From contig NZ_CM001792.1 in the NCBI RefSeq assembly GCF_000340475.1, positions 802,132 through 866,131 of the forward strand: DNA of 64,000 bases, in the 5' to 3' direction. Below, piece after piece: positions 45,236-55,021 of the stretch. A program made the position numbers and the translations under genes. Origin of the DNA: Oceanobacillus kimchii X50. Lineage in GTDB: Bacteria; Bacillota; Bacilli; Bacillales; Amphibacillaceae. The notes under the pieces are model-generated. The model searched no databases. It saw only the letters and a list, made by a program, of their open reading frames with translations, and had not been told where the DNA came from. The first letter of the stretch is position 1. Each line of letters opens with the position of its first letter.

Positions 45236-46558
45236 TTATTGAACTTTTTTAAAAAAGTTTGGTAGATAATCTTTATGTGCTTCTAACATTTCATTTAGAA
45301 TCTTCTTAGCAATCGTATCCGATGGTACAAGGGGATTAATCGTCATTGCTAAAAGCGCTTTGTTGTAATCACCTGAAATAGCAGCCTCAGATGCTACTCT
45401 TTCGAAAGACTTGATTTGACTTACTAATCCTTGAACTGATACAGGAAGCTCATCCATGATAAGCGGCTTTGGTCCTTCTTTGGTAATAACACAACTGATT
45501 TCAACTGCAGACTCATAAGGAATACTTTGAATCGCACCACGATTAATCGTATTTACTGGTTGAATGTCTCTACGATCATTGTATATTGAATCAATTAAGC
45601 TACATGCAGCATCACTATAGTATGCTCCGCCCCGCTTTTCCAATTGAGGTGGTTTAATTGATAAAGTCGGGTCTTTATACAGTTCAAATAATTCATCTTC
45701 TAATTTTTTTACTACTTCTGCACGAGTACCGCTTGAAGCTGCATTTTCTTTTTCATTGTCAAGCATCTCATCTGTTTTAAAATAATAACGATGGTATGGA
45801 CATGGTAGTACACCTAGTCCTTCAACGAAAGAGGGTTCCCAACCTAAGTCAATGATATTTTCCATTGTTCCAGTCGAATTTGTCTCTGTCATTCGCTTTA
45901 ATACATCAGATGTAGATTCTTTTCCGTCTACATAAATATGTAAACCAAAGACCATATGATTGAGGCCAGCGAAGTCAATTTCCACTCGATGTGCCTCAAC
46001 TTCTAAAAATTTTGCAACCATCATTTTCATTCCGATTGGCACATTGCACAGACCAACAATATTTTTCCAATTTGTATGTCTCAGCACAGCTTCAGTAACC
46101 ATTCCGGCTGGGTTTGTGAAGTTAATTAACCATGCATCTGGACATAGTTCTTCCATATCTTTGACAATATCTAGAATGACAGGAATAGTTCGAAGTCCTT
46201 TAAATAATCCACCTGGCCCATTTGTTTCTTGCCCAATTACTCCATATTTTAAAGGGATCCGTTCATCTTTTGCCCTAGCTTCAAGCAGTCCAACACGAAA
46301 TTGTGTGGTCACAAAGTTTGCGTCTTTAAGTGCTTTTTTTCGGTCAAGTGTCAGATGAATATCGATAGGTACATTTGCTTTTTTTACCATTCTTTTTGCT
46401 AATTCACCTACAATTTCTAACTTTTCTTTTCCTGCTTCAATATCTACTAACCAGATTTCATTCACGGGTAATTCTTCATAACGCTTAATAAAACCTTCAA
46501 TAAGTTCAGGAGTGTAGCTTGATCCTCCACCTATAGTGACAATTTTAATTCCATTCAT
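45236..46558 (-). CDS. licH: 6-phospho-beta-glucosidase, GH4 (LicH)
   Basis: A 440-aa NAD- and metal-dependent GH4 enzyme that hydrolyses cellobiose-6-phosphate and related phospho-glucosides in the cytoplasm. The Rossmann start is [38 protein letters not shown] (metal-binding Cys) and [10 protein letters not shown] (metal-binding His) are intact. Length matches LicH. The RBS AGAAGGGATG lies upstream of ATG 46556-46558. It is divergent from an RpiR-type regulator that probably controls it. PTS IIC at 19.9 kb could supply substrate. Confidence 0.93.
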   Translation of the reverse strand: MNGIKIVTIGGGSSYTPELIEGFIKRYEELPVNEIWLVDIEAGKEKLEIVGELAKRMVKKANVPIDIHLTLDRKKALKDANFVTTQFRVGLLEARAKDERIPLKYGVIGQETNGPGGLFKGLRTIPVILDIVKDMEELCPDAWLINFTNPAGMVTEAVLRHTNWKNIVGLCNVPIGMKMMVAKFLEVEAHRVEIDFAGLNHMVFGLHIYVDGKESTSDVLKRMTETNSTGTMENIIDLGWEPSFVEGLGVLPCPYHRYYFKTDEMLDNEKENAASSGTRAEVVKKLEDELFELYKDPTLSIKPPQLEKRGGAYYSDAACSLIDSIYNDRRDIQPVNTINRGAIQSIPYESAVEISCVITKEGPKPLIMDELPVSVQGLVSQIKSFERVASEAAISGDYNKALLAMTINPLVPSDTIAKKILNEMLEAHKDYLPNFFKKVQ

Positions 46559-46579
46559 AAAATGAAAACATCCCTTCTA

Positions 46580-46594
46580 ATAATTTTAAATTAT
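46580..46594. promoter_or_regulatory. Candidate RpiR operator between licH and its regulator
   Basis: ATAATTTTAAATTAT has two perfect 7-base arms around one central base. It lies in the 88-base divergent gap at the point where the licH promoter should be. RpiR-family proteins bind short AT-rich dyads, so it is a reasonable operator. Confidence 0.45.
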
Positions 46595-46646
46595 CAAAAT
46601 CTGATTTATAATAAATATACATACTAAAGAAATGGCGAGTGAATGC

Positions 46647-47378
46647 ATGATGTTTACCAATATTGAAATTACTGAATTCTCCGATCTAGAGTTCTCTTTA
46701 TATAATTTTATCGTAACTCATCCAGAAAAAGTGATTTATATGCGTATTAGAGACTTAGCTAATGAAACGCATGTTTCACCAACTAGTATTTTGCGTTTTT
46801 GTAAAAAGCTTGGATATGATGGATTTACCGAATTCAAAGTTCAACTAAAAATGTACATGAATCAAACGGAAAATTTAAGTTTTATTCATTCTACTACCTC
46901 TTTAACAGAATACTTAGAACGTACAATGCAACATGACTATAATCAGCGAATTAGTACAATATCTCAATCCATTGCTGCTGCACAAACAATTATTTTTATT
47001 GGAAGTGGAACATCGGGTATTCTAGCAGAATATGGTTCTAGGTATTTTTCTGCTTTAAAAAAATTTTCACTGCATATAAATGATCCTTATTTTCCAATGT
47101 ACACTTCTTCTTTGGAAAATAGTGTTGCTATTGTATTATCTGTTTCTGGTGAAACGGAATCTATCATAAATATTGCAAATAGAGCAAAGGAAGAAGGAAC
47201 AAAAATAATTAGTATAACCAATTACCCCGACTGTACTTTGGCAAAGTTATCCGATTACAATCTTTCTTATTTCGTTTCTACCGAGTATCGTGAAACATTC
47301 AATCTGACTACGCAAATACCTGTCATTCATTTATTAGAAAGTCTAGCTAAAGAAACGTATAAATATATTAATACTTAA
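46647..47378 (+). CDS. MurR/RpiR-family transcription regulator
   Basis: A 243-aa regulator with an N-terminal HTH_6 domain (IRDLANETHVSPTSILRFCKKLGYDGFTEFK, about residues 33-63) and a C-terminal SIS sugar-phosphate-binding domain (IIFIGSGTSGILAEYGSRYF; VLSVSGETESIINIA). It is divergent from licH and likely responds to a phospho-glucoside or its product. The N-terminus is uncertain: ATG 46632, 46647 and 46650 are all in frame and none has a strong RBS; relatives start with MFTN, favouring 46647 or 46650. Confidence 0.88.
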   Translation: MMFTNIEITEFSDLEFSLYNFIVTHPEKVIYMRIRDLANETHVSPTSILRFCKKLGYDGFTEFKVQLKMYMNQTENLSFIHSTTSLTEYLERTMQHDYNQRISTISQSIAAAQTIIFIGSGTSGILAEYGSRYFSALKKFSLHINDPYFPMYTSSLENSVAIVLSVSGETESIINIANRAKEEGTKIISITNYPDCTLAKLSDYNLSYFVSTEYRETFNLTTQIPVIHLLESLAKETYKYINT

Positions 47379-47679
47379 GTTTTATTCAATAGTTAAGCGC
47401 TTATATCTAACTTATATGAGATAACTAATTTCTGTAAATAGATATACGATGTTCTGTTTTTTGTTTCATCATGTTGGGAGCTGTTTCAAAGTAGGAACAG
47501 GGTGTACCTTTATTTTTTTATATTAAGTATGCTAATTTTTGTACTTGAATTTCATAATAAGATATTTCGTATGAAATCCCAATGTTACGCTGCTTGATTT
47601 CCAATGCATATGGAAAACTTTAACTCACCTTTATAAAAGTTTTTTAGATTTCAAGCGTATTAGTTTTTGTACACAATAG
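47379..47679. other. Intergenic region before the sigma-54 activator
   Basis: About 300 bases with no gene recognised. It contains a 10-base palindrome TAAGCGCTTA near 47393, which resembles a cre core but misses three outer positions. Confidence 0.4.
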
Positions 47680-47688
47680 TGCTATAAT
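47680..47688 (+). promoter_or_regulatory. Extended -10 promoter of the sigma-54 activator gene
   Basis: TGCTATAAT at 47680-47688 (TG-n-TATAAT) lies 46 bases before the start codon, with a poor -35. This sigma-A-type promoter would serve the regulator itself. Confidence 0.55.
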
Positions 47689-47734
47689 TAAATAACAGAA
47701 TTTTTATAATTTAAATTCAGAATGGGGGCCACAC

Positions 47735-49459
47735 ATGACTAACAAAATCATTGATTGGATGCACCCAAATCCACTTTTTGTACATCCAGAAGACCCTTTA
47801 AAACGTGTGCTTCACATCCTATTGGAAAATAATAGGACAGAAATAGCAGTAGTAGAGGAACAGAAATGGAAAGGAATTATTAAGTTACAAGATGTGATTC
47901 AAAAAGATAGTAGTGGTAAAGGAATTAGCTTATTCGTAAGGAATTGTGATCGTGTCGCTTCTGCTGATTTACTAATTGATAAGCTTCAGGATATTCCTAC
48001 ATATATTGTTAATGATGAAGGAGAATTAATTGGAGAAATAACAGCTAAGGAATGGTTTCATTATCATACAGAGATAACAAAACAATTAAAACAAAAAGAT
48101 GAAATGTTAAGTTTGTACGAAATGGTTTTTGATACGGCATACGAAGGTTTGACGGTGGTAGATGATAAAGGAATAATTCGTTTATTTAATGAAGCATATA
48201 GTAGATATGTAAATGTACCTACAGAAGAAGCAATCGGAAAAGATGCTGCATTAATTATAGAAAATACGCGATTACCGGTGGTATTAAAAACAGGTGTACC
48301 AGAACGAAGTCAGGCGCATCGATTACAAGGGCAAAATTTAGTCGTGCATCGAATACCAATATGGAAAGATAATAAGGTGATTGCAGCAGCTGGTATTTTG
48401 GTTTATGAAGGTGTATCTGAAATTTATCAAGTAATCGATCAGATGGAAGAATTAGATAAAGGGAAGCATAGTAAATTAAAAAAGGATCAACCGTATAAGA
48501 AAAATTTGCTGACTCGATTTGAAGATTTACTAGGCGATAGCCCTTGTTTTACAAAGACCAAAAAAATAGCTAGAAAAGCTTCGCAATCAAAAGCTCCGGT
48601 ATTAATAACAGGAGAGAGCGGAGTTGGGAAAGATATTGTTGCAAAAGCTATTCATAATGAGAGTCCTTTAACTAACGGAAGATTTATAAGCGTAAATTGT
48701 GCTGCTATCCCGGAAGCATTATTAGAATCAGAATTGTTCGGTTACAGTTCGGGAGCATTCACAGGAGCAGAAAAAGGCGGGAAACCTGGAAAAATAGAAT
48801 TAGCCCATAGGGGGACGCTTTTTCTAGATGAAATTGGTGACATGCCATTAACAATGCAAGCTAAAATTTTGCGTGTTATTCAAGAGAAAAGTGTGGAAAG
48901 GGTAGGAAGTAATCATCAATCAAATATCGATTTCAGGTTGATAACTGCAACAAATAAAGATATCAAGCAGATGGTACTTGATGGAACATTTAGAGATGAT
49001 TTGTATTATCGTTTGTATGTTATACCTATTCATATTCCTCCTTTACGAGAGAGGGCGGAGGATATCCCAATCATTGTTTCACATAAAATAGCCGAATTAA
49101 ATAATGAATATGGTGATGAAAAAACGATTGATCAATTAGTAGTTCAATGGATGTATACTCAACCATGGAAAGGAAACATTAGAGAGCTTATCAATTTTTT
49201 AGAAAGATTATATGTGCTAGCAGAAAATCAACATATGACATTAGAAAATATACCTGATCTAGATGACAGACAACGATTAACATCTTATAACTTTCTAACA
49301 AATAAAAAAGCATCAGAGTCGTTATCGGGAGAAGAAGAGAAGGAACGTATAAAAGAAACATTGGAACATGTAAATGGCAATAAGACAAAGGCTGCAAAAT
49401 TATTAGGAATATCCCGTGCTACGCTCTATAATAAAATATCTCGCTATACCCTTGAATAA
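47735..49459 (+). CDS. Sigma-54-dependent transcription activator (CBS-PAS-AAA-HTH)
   Basis: A 574-aa enhancer-binding protein. Two CBS-like repeats fill about residues 1-115, followed by a PAS domain (LSLYEMVFDTAYEGLTVVDD onward, about 125-235). The AAA+ domain begins LLGDSPCFTKTKKIARKA, with Walker A GESGVGKD, the sigma-54 contact loop GAFTGA and Walker B GTLFLDEIGDM. The C-terminal Fis-type HTH is GNKTKAAKLLGISRATLYNKI. A clear sigma-54 promoter lies 93 bases downstream in front of the valine genes, so local control is very likely. The signal may be an acyl-CoA or branched keto acid. Confidence 0.93.
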   Translation: MTNKIIDWMHPNPLFVHPEDPLKRVLHILLENNRTEIAVVEEQKWKGIIKLQDVIQKDSSGKGISLFVRNCDRVASADLLIDKLQDIPTYIVNDEGELIGEITAKEWFHYHTEITKQLKQKDEMLSLYEMVFDTAYEGLTVVDDKGIIRLFNEAYSRYVNVPTEEAIGKDAALIIENTRLPVVLKTGVPERSQAHRLQGQNLVVHRIPIWKDNKVIAAAGILVYEGVSEIYQVIDQMEELDKGKHSKLKKDQPYKKNLLTRFEDLLGDSPCFTKTKKIARKASQSKAPVLITGESGVGKDIVAKAIHNESPLTNGRFISVNCAAIPEALLESELFGYSSGAFTGAEKGGKPGKIELAHRGTLFLDEIGDMPLTMQAKILRVIQEKSVERVGSNHQSNIDFRLITATNKDIKQMVLDGTFRDDLYYRLYVIPIHIPPLRERAEDIPIIVSHKIAELNNEYGDEKTIDQLVVQWMYTQPWKGNIRELINFLERLYVLAENQHMTLENIPDLDDRQRLTSYNFLTNKKASESLSGEEEKERIKETLEHVNGNKTKAAKLLGISRATLYNKISRYTLE

Positions 49460-49490
49460 ACATGTCAAATTAGGCAGTGCTGACATTAAG

Positions 49491-49509
49491 TGTCTAGACA
49501 GTTAGACAA
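49491..49509. promoter_or_regulatory. Candidate upstream activating sequence
   Basis: The perfect palindrome TGTCTAGACA (49491-49500) is followed by TTAGACA, and a wider dyad ATGTCA...TGACAT (49462-49485) lies just upstream. Centred about 55 bases before the -24 element, this is a plausible binding site for the activator encoded upstream. Confidence 0.5.
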
Positions 49510-49551
49510 TAATAAATCCTTGAAATGGAGATGCAGTAACTTTGACCTGAG

Positions 49552-49569
49552 TTGGCATACTTTTTGCAT
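49552..49569 (+). promoter_or_regulatory. Sigma-54 (-24/-12) promoter of the valine operon
   Basis: TTGGCATACTTTTTGCAT contains the invariant GG (49554-49555) and GC (49566-49567) ten bases apart, close to the consensus TGGCAC-N5-TTGCA. It lies about 28 bases before the first gene. Confidence 0.85.
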
Positions 49570-49596
49570 GTATACAATTGAAAGGAGGTTTTTAGC

Positions 49597-51249
49597 GTGA
49601 AACTTACTGAAACGAGATCTTTGTTTCCTGAAGAAAAAGGAATAGAAAAAGTTAGCTATTCCATTACTTTAAGTGAGGACGAACAACTAATTTCTAAAAC
49701 GATACATCAATTAGTGGACGAGAAAATTCTCCCTTATATGGACCAATTGGAAGATCATGATTATACGTTACAGAAAAAGAGAATGAAAGAAGTTGGCCAA
49801 TTAGGTTTAATGGGTGCAGAAGTTCCTGAAAAATATGGTGGACTTGAAGCTGGAAAACGTATGTCTGGAATTATTGCAGAAAAAATGGGGTATGCTGCTT
49901 CCTTTAGTGTAGCATTTAATATTCACTCTGGTGTAGGTACGTTACCATATGTATATTTTGGAAATGAAAATCAGAAAAATCAATATCTACCAAAACTTGC
50001 TTCAGGAGAATGGGTGGGGGCGTACGCTCTAACCGAACCAAACGCTGGGTCCGATGCATTGGCTTCCAAAACGACTGCAAAATGGAACGAAGAGAAGCAG
50101 GTGTGGACATTAAATGGAGAGAAGCAATGGATTACAAATGCACATATTGCAAATGTATATGTTGTATTTGCTAATACAGAACAAGGTATTACTGCCTTTA
50201 TTGTTGAGAGAAAGTTTAAAGGAGTATCCATAGGGCCTGAAGAAAAGAAACTAGGTATCAAAGGTTCATCCACAGCAACATTAATTTTAGAGGATGTAGA
50301 ATTGGATTCTGCACAGGTTCTAGGAGAAATTGGAAAAGGTCATTATATCGCCTTAAATATATTAAATCTAGCAAGGTTGAAAATTGCTTTTTCCAACATT
50401 GGCATGTCAAAACAAGCACTTGAACTTGCTATTAAATACGGAAATGAACGTCAACAGTTTGGCAGAAATATTGTTGAATTTGGATTAATTCAGGAGAAAA
50501 TAGCGAATATGGCTACAGCCATCTATAAGTCAGAGTGTACAGCATACTACACTGCTAGTTTACTTGATCAGCATTTAATAGATAATGGTAAAGATAATTT
50601 TATAACATTACTTGCGCGTTATTCTATGGACTGTTCCATCAATAAAGTGCTAGCATCTGAGTCGCTTGATATGATTGTAGATGAAGCATTACAAATCCAT
50701 GGTGGATATGGTTATATGCAAGAATATGAGGTAGAAAGATTGTACCGTGATGCGAGAATCAATCGTTTATTTGAAGGTACATCTGAAATTAATCGCTTAA
50801 CGATAGCGAAATCGTTTTTGAAACAATACAATCAAGACAAATTAAATAAGGAAATTGAATTAGAACAAAATGTATATATTCGATACGGGAAATTATTATT
50901 AAACAAAATGTTGAAAGCAGTTACTTCGGGTGATGATGAAGTAAATCAAATTTATCAGGGAGTAATTGCAGACAGTGTGATGGATGTTTATGTGATGATA
51001 ACGGCTGAGATTAATAGTGATCACTCCGAAGTAACAAAGCAAATGGCACAAATAATATTAGAAGAGAATTTACAACGTATTCTTGAAAGAACCAAGCGTA
51101 TAATTGTAGCTCTAGTGGAGGATGAATTAGTACAACAGAAGTATTTAGATGAAATCGAGGAATTAATCATTCCTAATTATATTAATATATATGAAGCTAA
51201 GGAGAATATAGCAAAATCACTAATAAGAAAAGGGGGATATTATGTCTAA
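49597..51249 (+). CDS. Acyl-CoA dehydrogenase, probable isobutyryl-CoA dehydrogenase
   Basis: A 550-aa FAD flavoprotein. The core acyl-CoA dehydrogenase (about residues 20-410) has the FAD/substrate motif YALTEPNAGSDA, the QWITNA stretch, ERQQFGRNIVEFGLIQ and the catalytic Glu in FEGTSEINR. A further 130-residue C-terminal extension resembles very-long-chain-type enzymes. AAAGGAGG (49581-49588) supports GTG 49597. It is first in an operon with mmsB and mmsA, hence the inferred isobutyryl-CoA (valine) substrate; medium- or long-chain substrates cannot be excluded by sequence. Confidence 0.88.
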   Translation: MKLTETRSLFPEEKGIEKVSYSITLSEDEQLISKTIHQLVDEKILPYMDQLEDHDYTLQKKRMKEVGQLGLMGAEVPEKYGGLEAGKRMSGIIAEKMGYAASFSVAFNIHSGVGTLPYVYFGNENQKNQYLPKLASGEWVGAYALTEPNAGSDALASKTTAKWNEEKQVWTLNGEKQWITNAHIANVYVVFANTEQGITAFIVERKFKGVSIGPEEKKLGIKGSSTATLILEDVELDSAQVLGEIGKGHYIALNILNLARLKIAFSNIGMSKQALELAIKYGNERQQFGRNIVEFGLIQEKIANMATAIYKSECTAYYTASLLDQHLIDNGKDNFITLLARYSMDCSINKVLASESLDMIVDEALQIHGGYGYMQEYEVERLYRDARINRLFEGTSEINRLTIAKSFLKQYNQDKLNKEIELEQNVYIRYGKLLLNKMLKAVTSGDDEVNQIYQGVIADSVMDVYVMITAEINSDHSEVTKQMAQIILEENLQRILERTKRIIVALVEDELVQQKYLDEIEELIIPNYINIYEAKENIAKSLIRKGGYYV

Positions 51250-52141
51250 AATCGGGTTTATTGGATTAGGGAATATGGGGTTACCGATGTCTATTGGATT
51301 AATGAACAGTGGATATGAAGTCATAGGCTATGATGTAAATGAGGAAAGGTCGCTGCTTTTTAAAAAGTCTGGAGGAAATATTGCTCTTTCATGCGCTAAC
51401 TTAGTTGCAGAAAGTGATGTAATCCTTACTAGTTTGCCATCTAATAAAGCGGTTGAAGCTGTATACCTAGACAAAGATGGCTTGCTTGTTCATTGTAATT
51501 CTTCACAAGTAGTGATTGATACAAGCACAGTTGCTCCTGAGTTAAATCAGCAATTGGAAGCCTCCTTGTCGGAAAAATCGATTCCATTCTTAGCAGCTCC
51601 GGTTAGCGGTGGTGTGGTTGGTGCAGAAAACCAAACCTTAACCGTGATGGTGGGAGGGAAGAAAGAGTCTTTCCAAAAAGTAAAAGATATTCTGAATGTC
51701 ATTGGAGGAAACGTCTTTCATGTTGGCGAACAAATAGATAAAGGAACGACTGTTAAACTTATCAATAATCTATTGATTGGATTTTATACTGCAGGAGTAA
51801 GTGAAGCACTTCAAATTGCTAATCAAAAAGACATTGATTTAAATGATTTATTTTCGATGATGAATGTTAGTTACGGACAAAGTAGAATTTATGAAAGAAA
51901 TTATAAAACATTTATAGAGCCCAATGATTTTAATCCAGGTTTTGCATTAAAGCTATTAAGAAAAGATTTAGAGTTTGCTATGGAAGTTGCAGACAATAAT
52001 CAATTGGATTTGCCAATTAGTAAATCGTTGTTAGATTTGTATAGGAATTTAGAACAACAAGGTTATGGAGATCAAGATATGGCAGTTTTATATAAATATT
52101 TAAAAGATACCATTGATAAAAATAAGGAGGCGACGACATGA
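51242..52141 (+). CDS. mmsB: 3-hydroxyisobutyrate dehydrogenase
   Basis: A 299-aa NAD-dependent beta-hydroxyacid dehydrogenase. The Rossmann motif [17 protein letters not shown], substrate-binding [22 protein letters not shown] and catalytic Lys region [13 protein letters not shown] are intact; length is typical. It oxidises 3-hydroxyisobutyrate to methylmalonate semialdehyde, the substrate of the next enzyme. It overlaps the preceding gene by eight bases and the following one by four (ATGA), so the three are translationally coupled. Confidence 0.9.
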   Translation: MSKIGFIGLGNMGLPMSIGLMNSGYEVIGYDVNEERSLLFKKSGGNIALSCANLVAESDVILTSLPSNKAVEAVYLDKDGLLVHCNSSQVVIDTSTVAPELNQQLEASLSEKSIPFLAAPVSGGVVGAENQTLTVMVGGKKESFQKVKDILNVIGGNVFHVGEQIDKGTTVKLINNLLIGFYTAGVSEALQIANQKDIDLNDLFSMMNVSYGQSRIYERNYKTFIEPNDFNPGFALKLLRKDLEFAMEVADNNQLDLPISKSLLDLYRNLEQQGYGDQDMAVLYKYLKDTIDKNKEATT

Positions 52142-53598
52142 TCAGTTCTGAAACAAAACATATGCAAAATTATATAAATGGGAAATGGGTAGATGCCAAA
52201 AGTGGGAAGCAAGAAGTGATTCCTAATCCCGCAACTGGAGAAACAATAGCTACGGTCACTATCTCTGATGTAGAAGATGTCGATATGGCAGTTGCTGCGG
52301 CAAAAGAAGTGTTTCCAGAATGGTCAGACACACCAGTACCAAATCGTACAAGATATCTACTCGATTATTGGAAGTTACTACAAGATAATAAGCAAGAGTT
52401 AGCTAAGATCATTACTTTAGAAAATGGAAAATCACTGAGAGATGCACAAGGTGAGGTGCAACGAGGAATTGAAGTAGTTGAATTAGCTACTTCCACTCCT
52501 TCTATGATGATGGGGGATGCGCTTCCTAGTATTGCAAAAGGTATAGATGGTTCGATATGGCGCTATCCTTTAGGGGTAGTAGCTGGAATTACGCCTTTTA
52601 ATTTTCCGATGATGGTTCCACTATGGATGTTCCCTTTAGCAATTGCGTGTGGAAATACATTTGTATTAAAGACTTCAGAAAGAACACCAATATTAGCAGA
52701 AAGACTCGTTGAATTATTTTATGAAGCTGGATTTCCAAAAGGAGTTTTAAATTTAGTCCATGGCGGAAAAGAAGTCGTTAATCGATTCTTAACTCATCCA
52801 GATATTGAAGCAATTTCTTTTGTTGGTTCGGAGCCTGTGGCTAAACATGTTTATCAAACAGGAACTGCCCACGGGAAACGTGTTCAGGCTCTTGCTGGAG
52901 CAAAAAATCATGCAGTAGTAATGCCTGATTGTGACATGGAAAAGACAATTCAAGGGGTTATTGGAGCAGCATTTGGAAGTAGTGGAGAAAGATGTATGGC
53001 ATGTTCGGTAGTTGCGGTAGTTGATGATATAGCTGATGAATTTTTAGAGCAGTTAGTAAAAGAAACTAATAAACTTCGAGTTGGGGATGGAATGGATGAC
53101 GCTAATTTTATTGGACCAGTTATTCGAGAATCCCATAAAGAACGAGTACTCCGTTACATCGATTCTGGTGTAGAGGAAGGAGCGCATCTTTTAGTTGATG
53201 GAAGGAAAATCAAAGAAGATACTCCAGATGGTTACTATGTTGGAGCAACGATTTTTGATCATGTAACACAAGAAATGAAAATCTGGCAAGATGAGATTTT
53301 TGCACCAGTTTTAAGCGTAGTACGTGTATCAGATTTGGAAGAAGGTATTCAGGTAACCAATCAATCGAAATTTGCAAATGGTGCTGTGATTTACACAAAT
53401 AGCGGCAAATCTGCTCAACAGTTTCGTAACAGAATAGATGCAGGGATGATAGGGGTAAATGTGAATGTTCCTGCACCGATGGCTTTCTTCTCCTTTGCAG
53501 GAAATAAAGCATCTTTCTATGGTGATCTAGGAACGAACGGAAAAGATGGTGTACAATTCTATACTCGTAAGAAAGTAGTTACCGAAAGATGGTTTTAA
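52138..53598 (+). CDS. mmsA: Methylmalonate-semialdehyde dehydrogenase (CoA-acylating)
   Basis: A 486-aa aldehyde dehydrogenase that converts methylmalonate semialdehyde, CoA and NAD to propionyl-CoA and CO2. The N-terminal [13 protein letters not shown], the [20 protein letters not shown] motif, [13 protein letters not shown] and the catalytic Cys in [11 protein letters not shown] are diagnostic of the MmsA/IolA clade. GGAGG precedes ATG 52138. Without inositol genes nearby and next to mmsB, the valine role is preferred over IolA. A hairpin terminator follows. Confidence 0.93.
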   Translation: MISSETKHMQNYINGKWVDAKSGKQEVIPNPATGETIATVTISDVEDVDMAVAAAKEVFPEWSDTPVPNRTRYLLDYWKLLQDNKQELAKIITLENGKSLRDAQGEVQRGIEVVELATSTPSMMMGDALPSIAKGIDGSIWRYPLGVVAGITPFNFPMMVPLWMFPLAIACGNTFVLKTSERTPILAERLVELFYEAGFPKGVLNLVHGGKEVVNRFLTHPDIEAISFVGSEPVAKHVYQTGTAHGKRVQALAGAKNHAVVMPDCDMEKTIQGVIGAAFGSSGERCMACSVVAVVDDIADEFLEQLVKETNKLRVGDGMDDANFIGPVIRESHKERVLRYIDSGVEEGAHLLVDGRKIKEDTPDGYYVGATIFDHVTQEMKIWQDEIFAPVLSVVRVSDLEEGIQVTNQSKFANGAVIYTNSGKSAQQFRNRIDAGMIGVNVNVPAPMAFFSFAGNKASFYGDLGTNGKDGVQFYTRKKVVTERWF

Positions 53599-53618
53599 AT
53601 TTAGATTAACTAAGATTG

Positions 53619-53650
53619 ATGGGAGAGGTCATCTGGATGACCTCTCCCAT
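53619..53650. terminator. Bidirectional terminator after mmsA
   Basis: ATGGGAGAGGTCATC (53619-53633) and GATGACCTCTCCCAT (53636-53650) form a near-perfect long stem between convergent genes; the innermost pairs must open. T-rich sequence follows only weakly. Confidence 0.75.
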
Positions 53651-53675
53651 TATTATAGTGCGTGGAGCCGGATTA

Positions 53676-54716
53676 TTAATTAAAATAGGAATCTACTAAA
53701 TCACTTTTAACGTCATCTAACTTCTTATATTGATAGTTTGGTTTTTTATCTTTATCGATAACGATAGATCTCACTCCTTCATAAAAATCATTTGATTTTA
53801 AGAAGTTCTTAGCAAGTATTAAATCCATATTAAAGCAATCCTCTAAAGATTTTTCTTTCCCTCTCCTTAATTGCTCTAATGTTACTTTCAAGGAAATAGG
53901 TGATTTTGTTAATAATAGTTGTTTAGTTTTGTTGGAAAAATCACTATCCGCACTCTCTAAAGATGCAAAAATCTGTTCTAAAGTGGAATGAGAAAAATAT
54001 TTGTCGATTGCAGAACGGCGATTCTCTAAATTACTTTGACCTAATGATGAAGTGAATTTCTGCACAATATTATCTATAGAATGGTTAATATCCTTCTCTG
54101 TTGTCCAATCTTTTTCCATAATTTCTTGGATGAACGTGTCTAAGTTATCTGTTGTAATATAGTGATCTGCTGCATTTGCATAAATCGCATCAGTCCCAGA
54201 AATAACGGATGCAGATAAAGCAAGATAATAACCAATTTTTCCTGGAGCTTGATTAAAAAAGTAGGATGCTCCAACGTCAGGGAAAAAGCCAATATTCATT
54301 TCTGGCATTGCCCATTTTGTTCGTTCTGTTACAATGCGGTGACTTGCCCCGTACGTTAATCCAACTCCTCCTCCCATCGTAACACCGTCTAGAATCGCTA
54401 TTATAGGTTTTGGATAATGATAAATAAGAGCATCTGTCTTGTATTCTAGTTGAAAAAAACGAATAGCTTGTTGATATTTAGATTCACTCTCTTTTGCTTG
54501 ATAAAGTGTTTTGATGTCTCCTCCTGCACAAAATCCTTTAGGGCCATTCCCTGAGAATATGATAAATTTAATACTGGAGTCATTTTTCCAACTTTTTAAT
54601 TGTTGATAAATCAATTCAATCATGCGTTGAGATATCGAATTAATCGCTTTTGGACGATTTAACTCTATGGTTCCAACCCCATTTTTTTCACTAAATAATA
54701 CAACATCTTGTTCCAT
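53676..54716 (-). CDS. 3-hydroxyisobutyryl-CoA hydrolase (enoyl-CoA hydratase family)
   Basis: A 346-aa crotonase-fold enzyme of the HIBCH group. The oxyanion-hole segments are CAGGDIKTLYQ and GVTMGGGVGLTYGASHRIVTE; MPEMNIGFFPDVGASYF carries the expected catalytic acidic residues, and the C-terminal SLKVTLEQLRRG is family-typical. AAGGAGAGA fits ATG 54714-54716; a longer in-frame start is not supported. It releases 3-hydroxyisobutyrate, the MmsB substrate, completing the cluster although it is convergent to it. A cre lies 30 bases upstream. Confidence 0.9.
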   Translation of the reverse strand: MEQDVVLFSEKNGVGTIELNRPKAINSISQRMIELIYQQLKSWKNDSSIKFIIFSGNGPKGFCAGGDIKTLYQAKESESKYQQAIRFFQLEYKTDALIYHYPKPIIAILDGVTMGGGVGLTYGASHRIVTERTKWAMPEMNIGFFPDVGASYFFNQAPGKIGYYLALSASVISGTDAIYANAADHYITTDNLDTFIQEIMEKDWTTEKDINHSIDNIVQKFTSSLGQSNLENRRSAIDKYFSHSTLEQIFASLESADSDFSNKTKQLLLTKSPISLKVTLEQLRRGKEKSLEDCFNMDLILAKNFLKSNDFYEGVRSIVIDKDKKPNYQYKKLDDVKSDLVDSYFN

Positions 54717-54745
54717 TTCAATCTCTCCTTCACTCTTCGATTTTT

Positions 54746-54759
54746 GGATAACGCTTACA
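54746..54759 (-). promoter_or_regulatory. cre site upstream of the HIBCH gene
   Basis: On the minus strand TGTAAGCGTTATCC matches TGNAANCGNTNNCA at all fixed positions but the last. It lies 30 bases upstream of the start codon. The hydrolase would be under CcpA control separately from the sigma-54 operon. Confidence 0.65.
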
Positions 54760-55021
54760 TAACCGAAGATCAAATCTTGAATTTAATCATCTATTCTAAG
54801 TATTCTATTAATTATATTGTACCATCCATTACTATAAAGTGAAACTTCATTCAATGGGTATTCTCCACTGAATGAACGATCAGTTTATCCACTTCTATCA
54901 CCTTTGATAAGCAAGGATTACTGCATCTTACATACGGAATAAAATCACATTGTATAATAATGATTAAATTATCTTATTATAGGGAACAAAAGATGTAGAA
55001 CTTAAAAGAAAGAGGGATAAG

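Noticed and set aside
45960..46358. 132-codon plus-strand frame inside licH
   Set aside because: Antisense to the conserved GH4 catalytic region; no RBS and no family.
47391..47402. Possible cre site (TAAGCGCTTA) before the sigma-54 activator
   Set aside because: The palindromic core matches but three conserved outer positions do not, including the leading TG.
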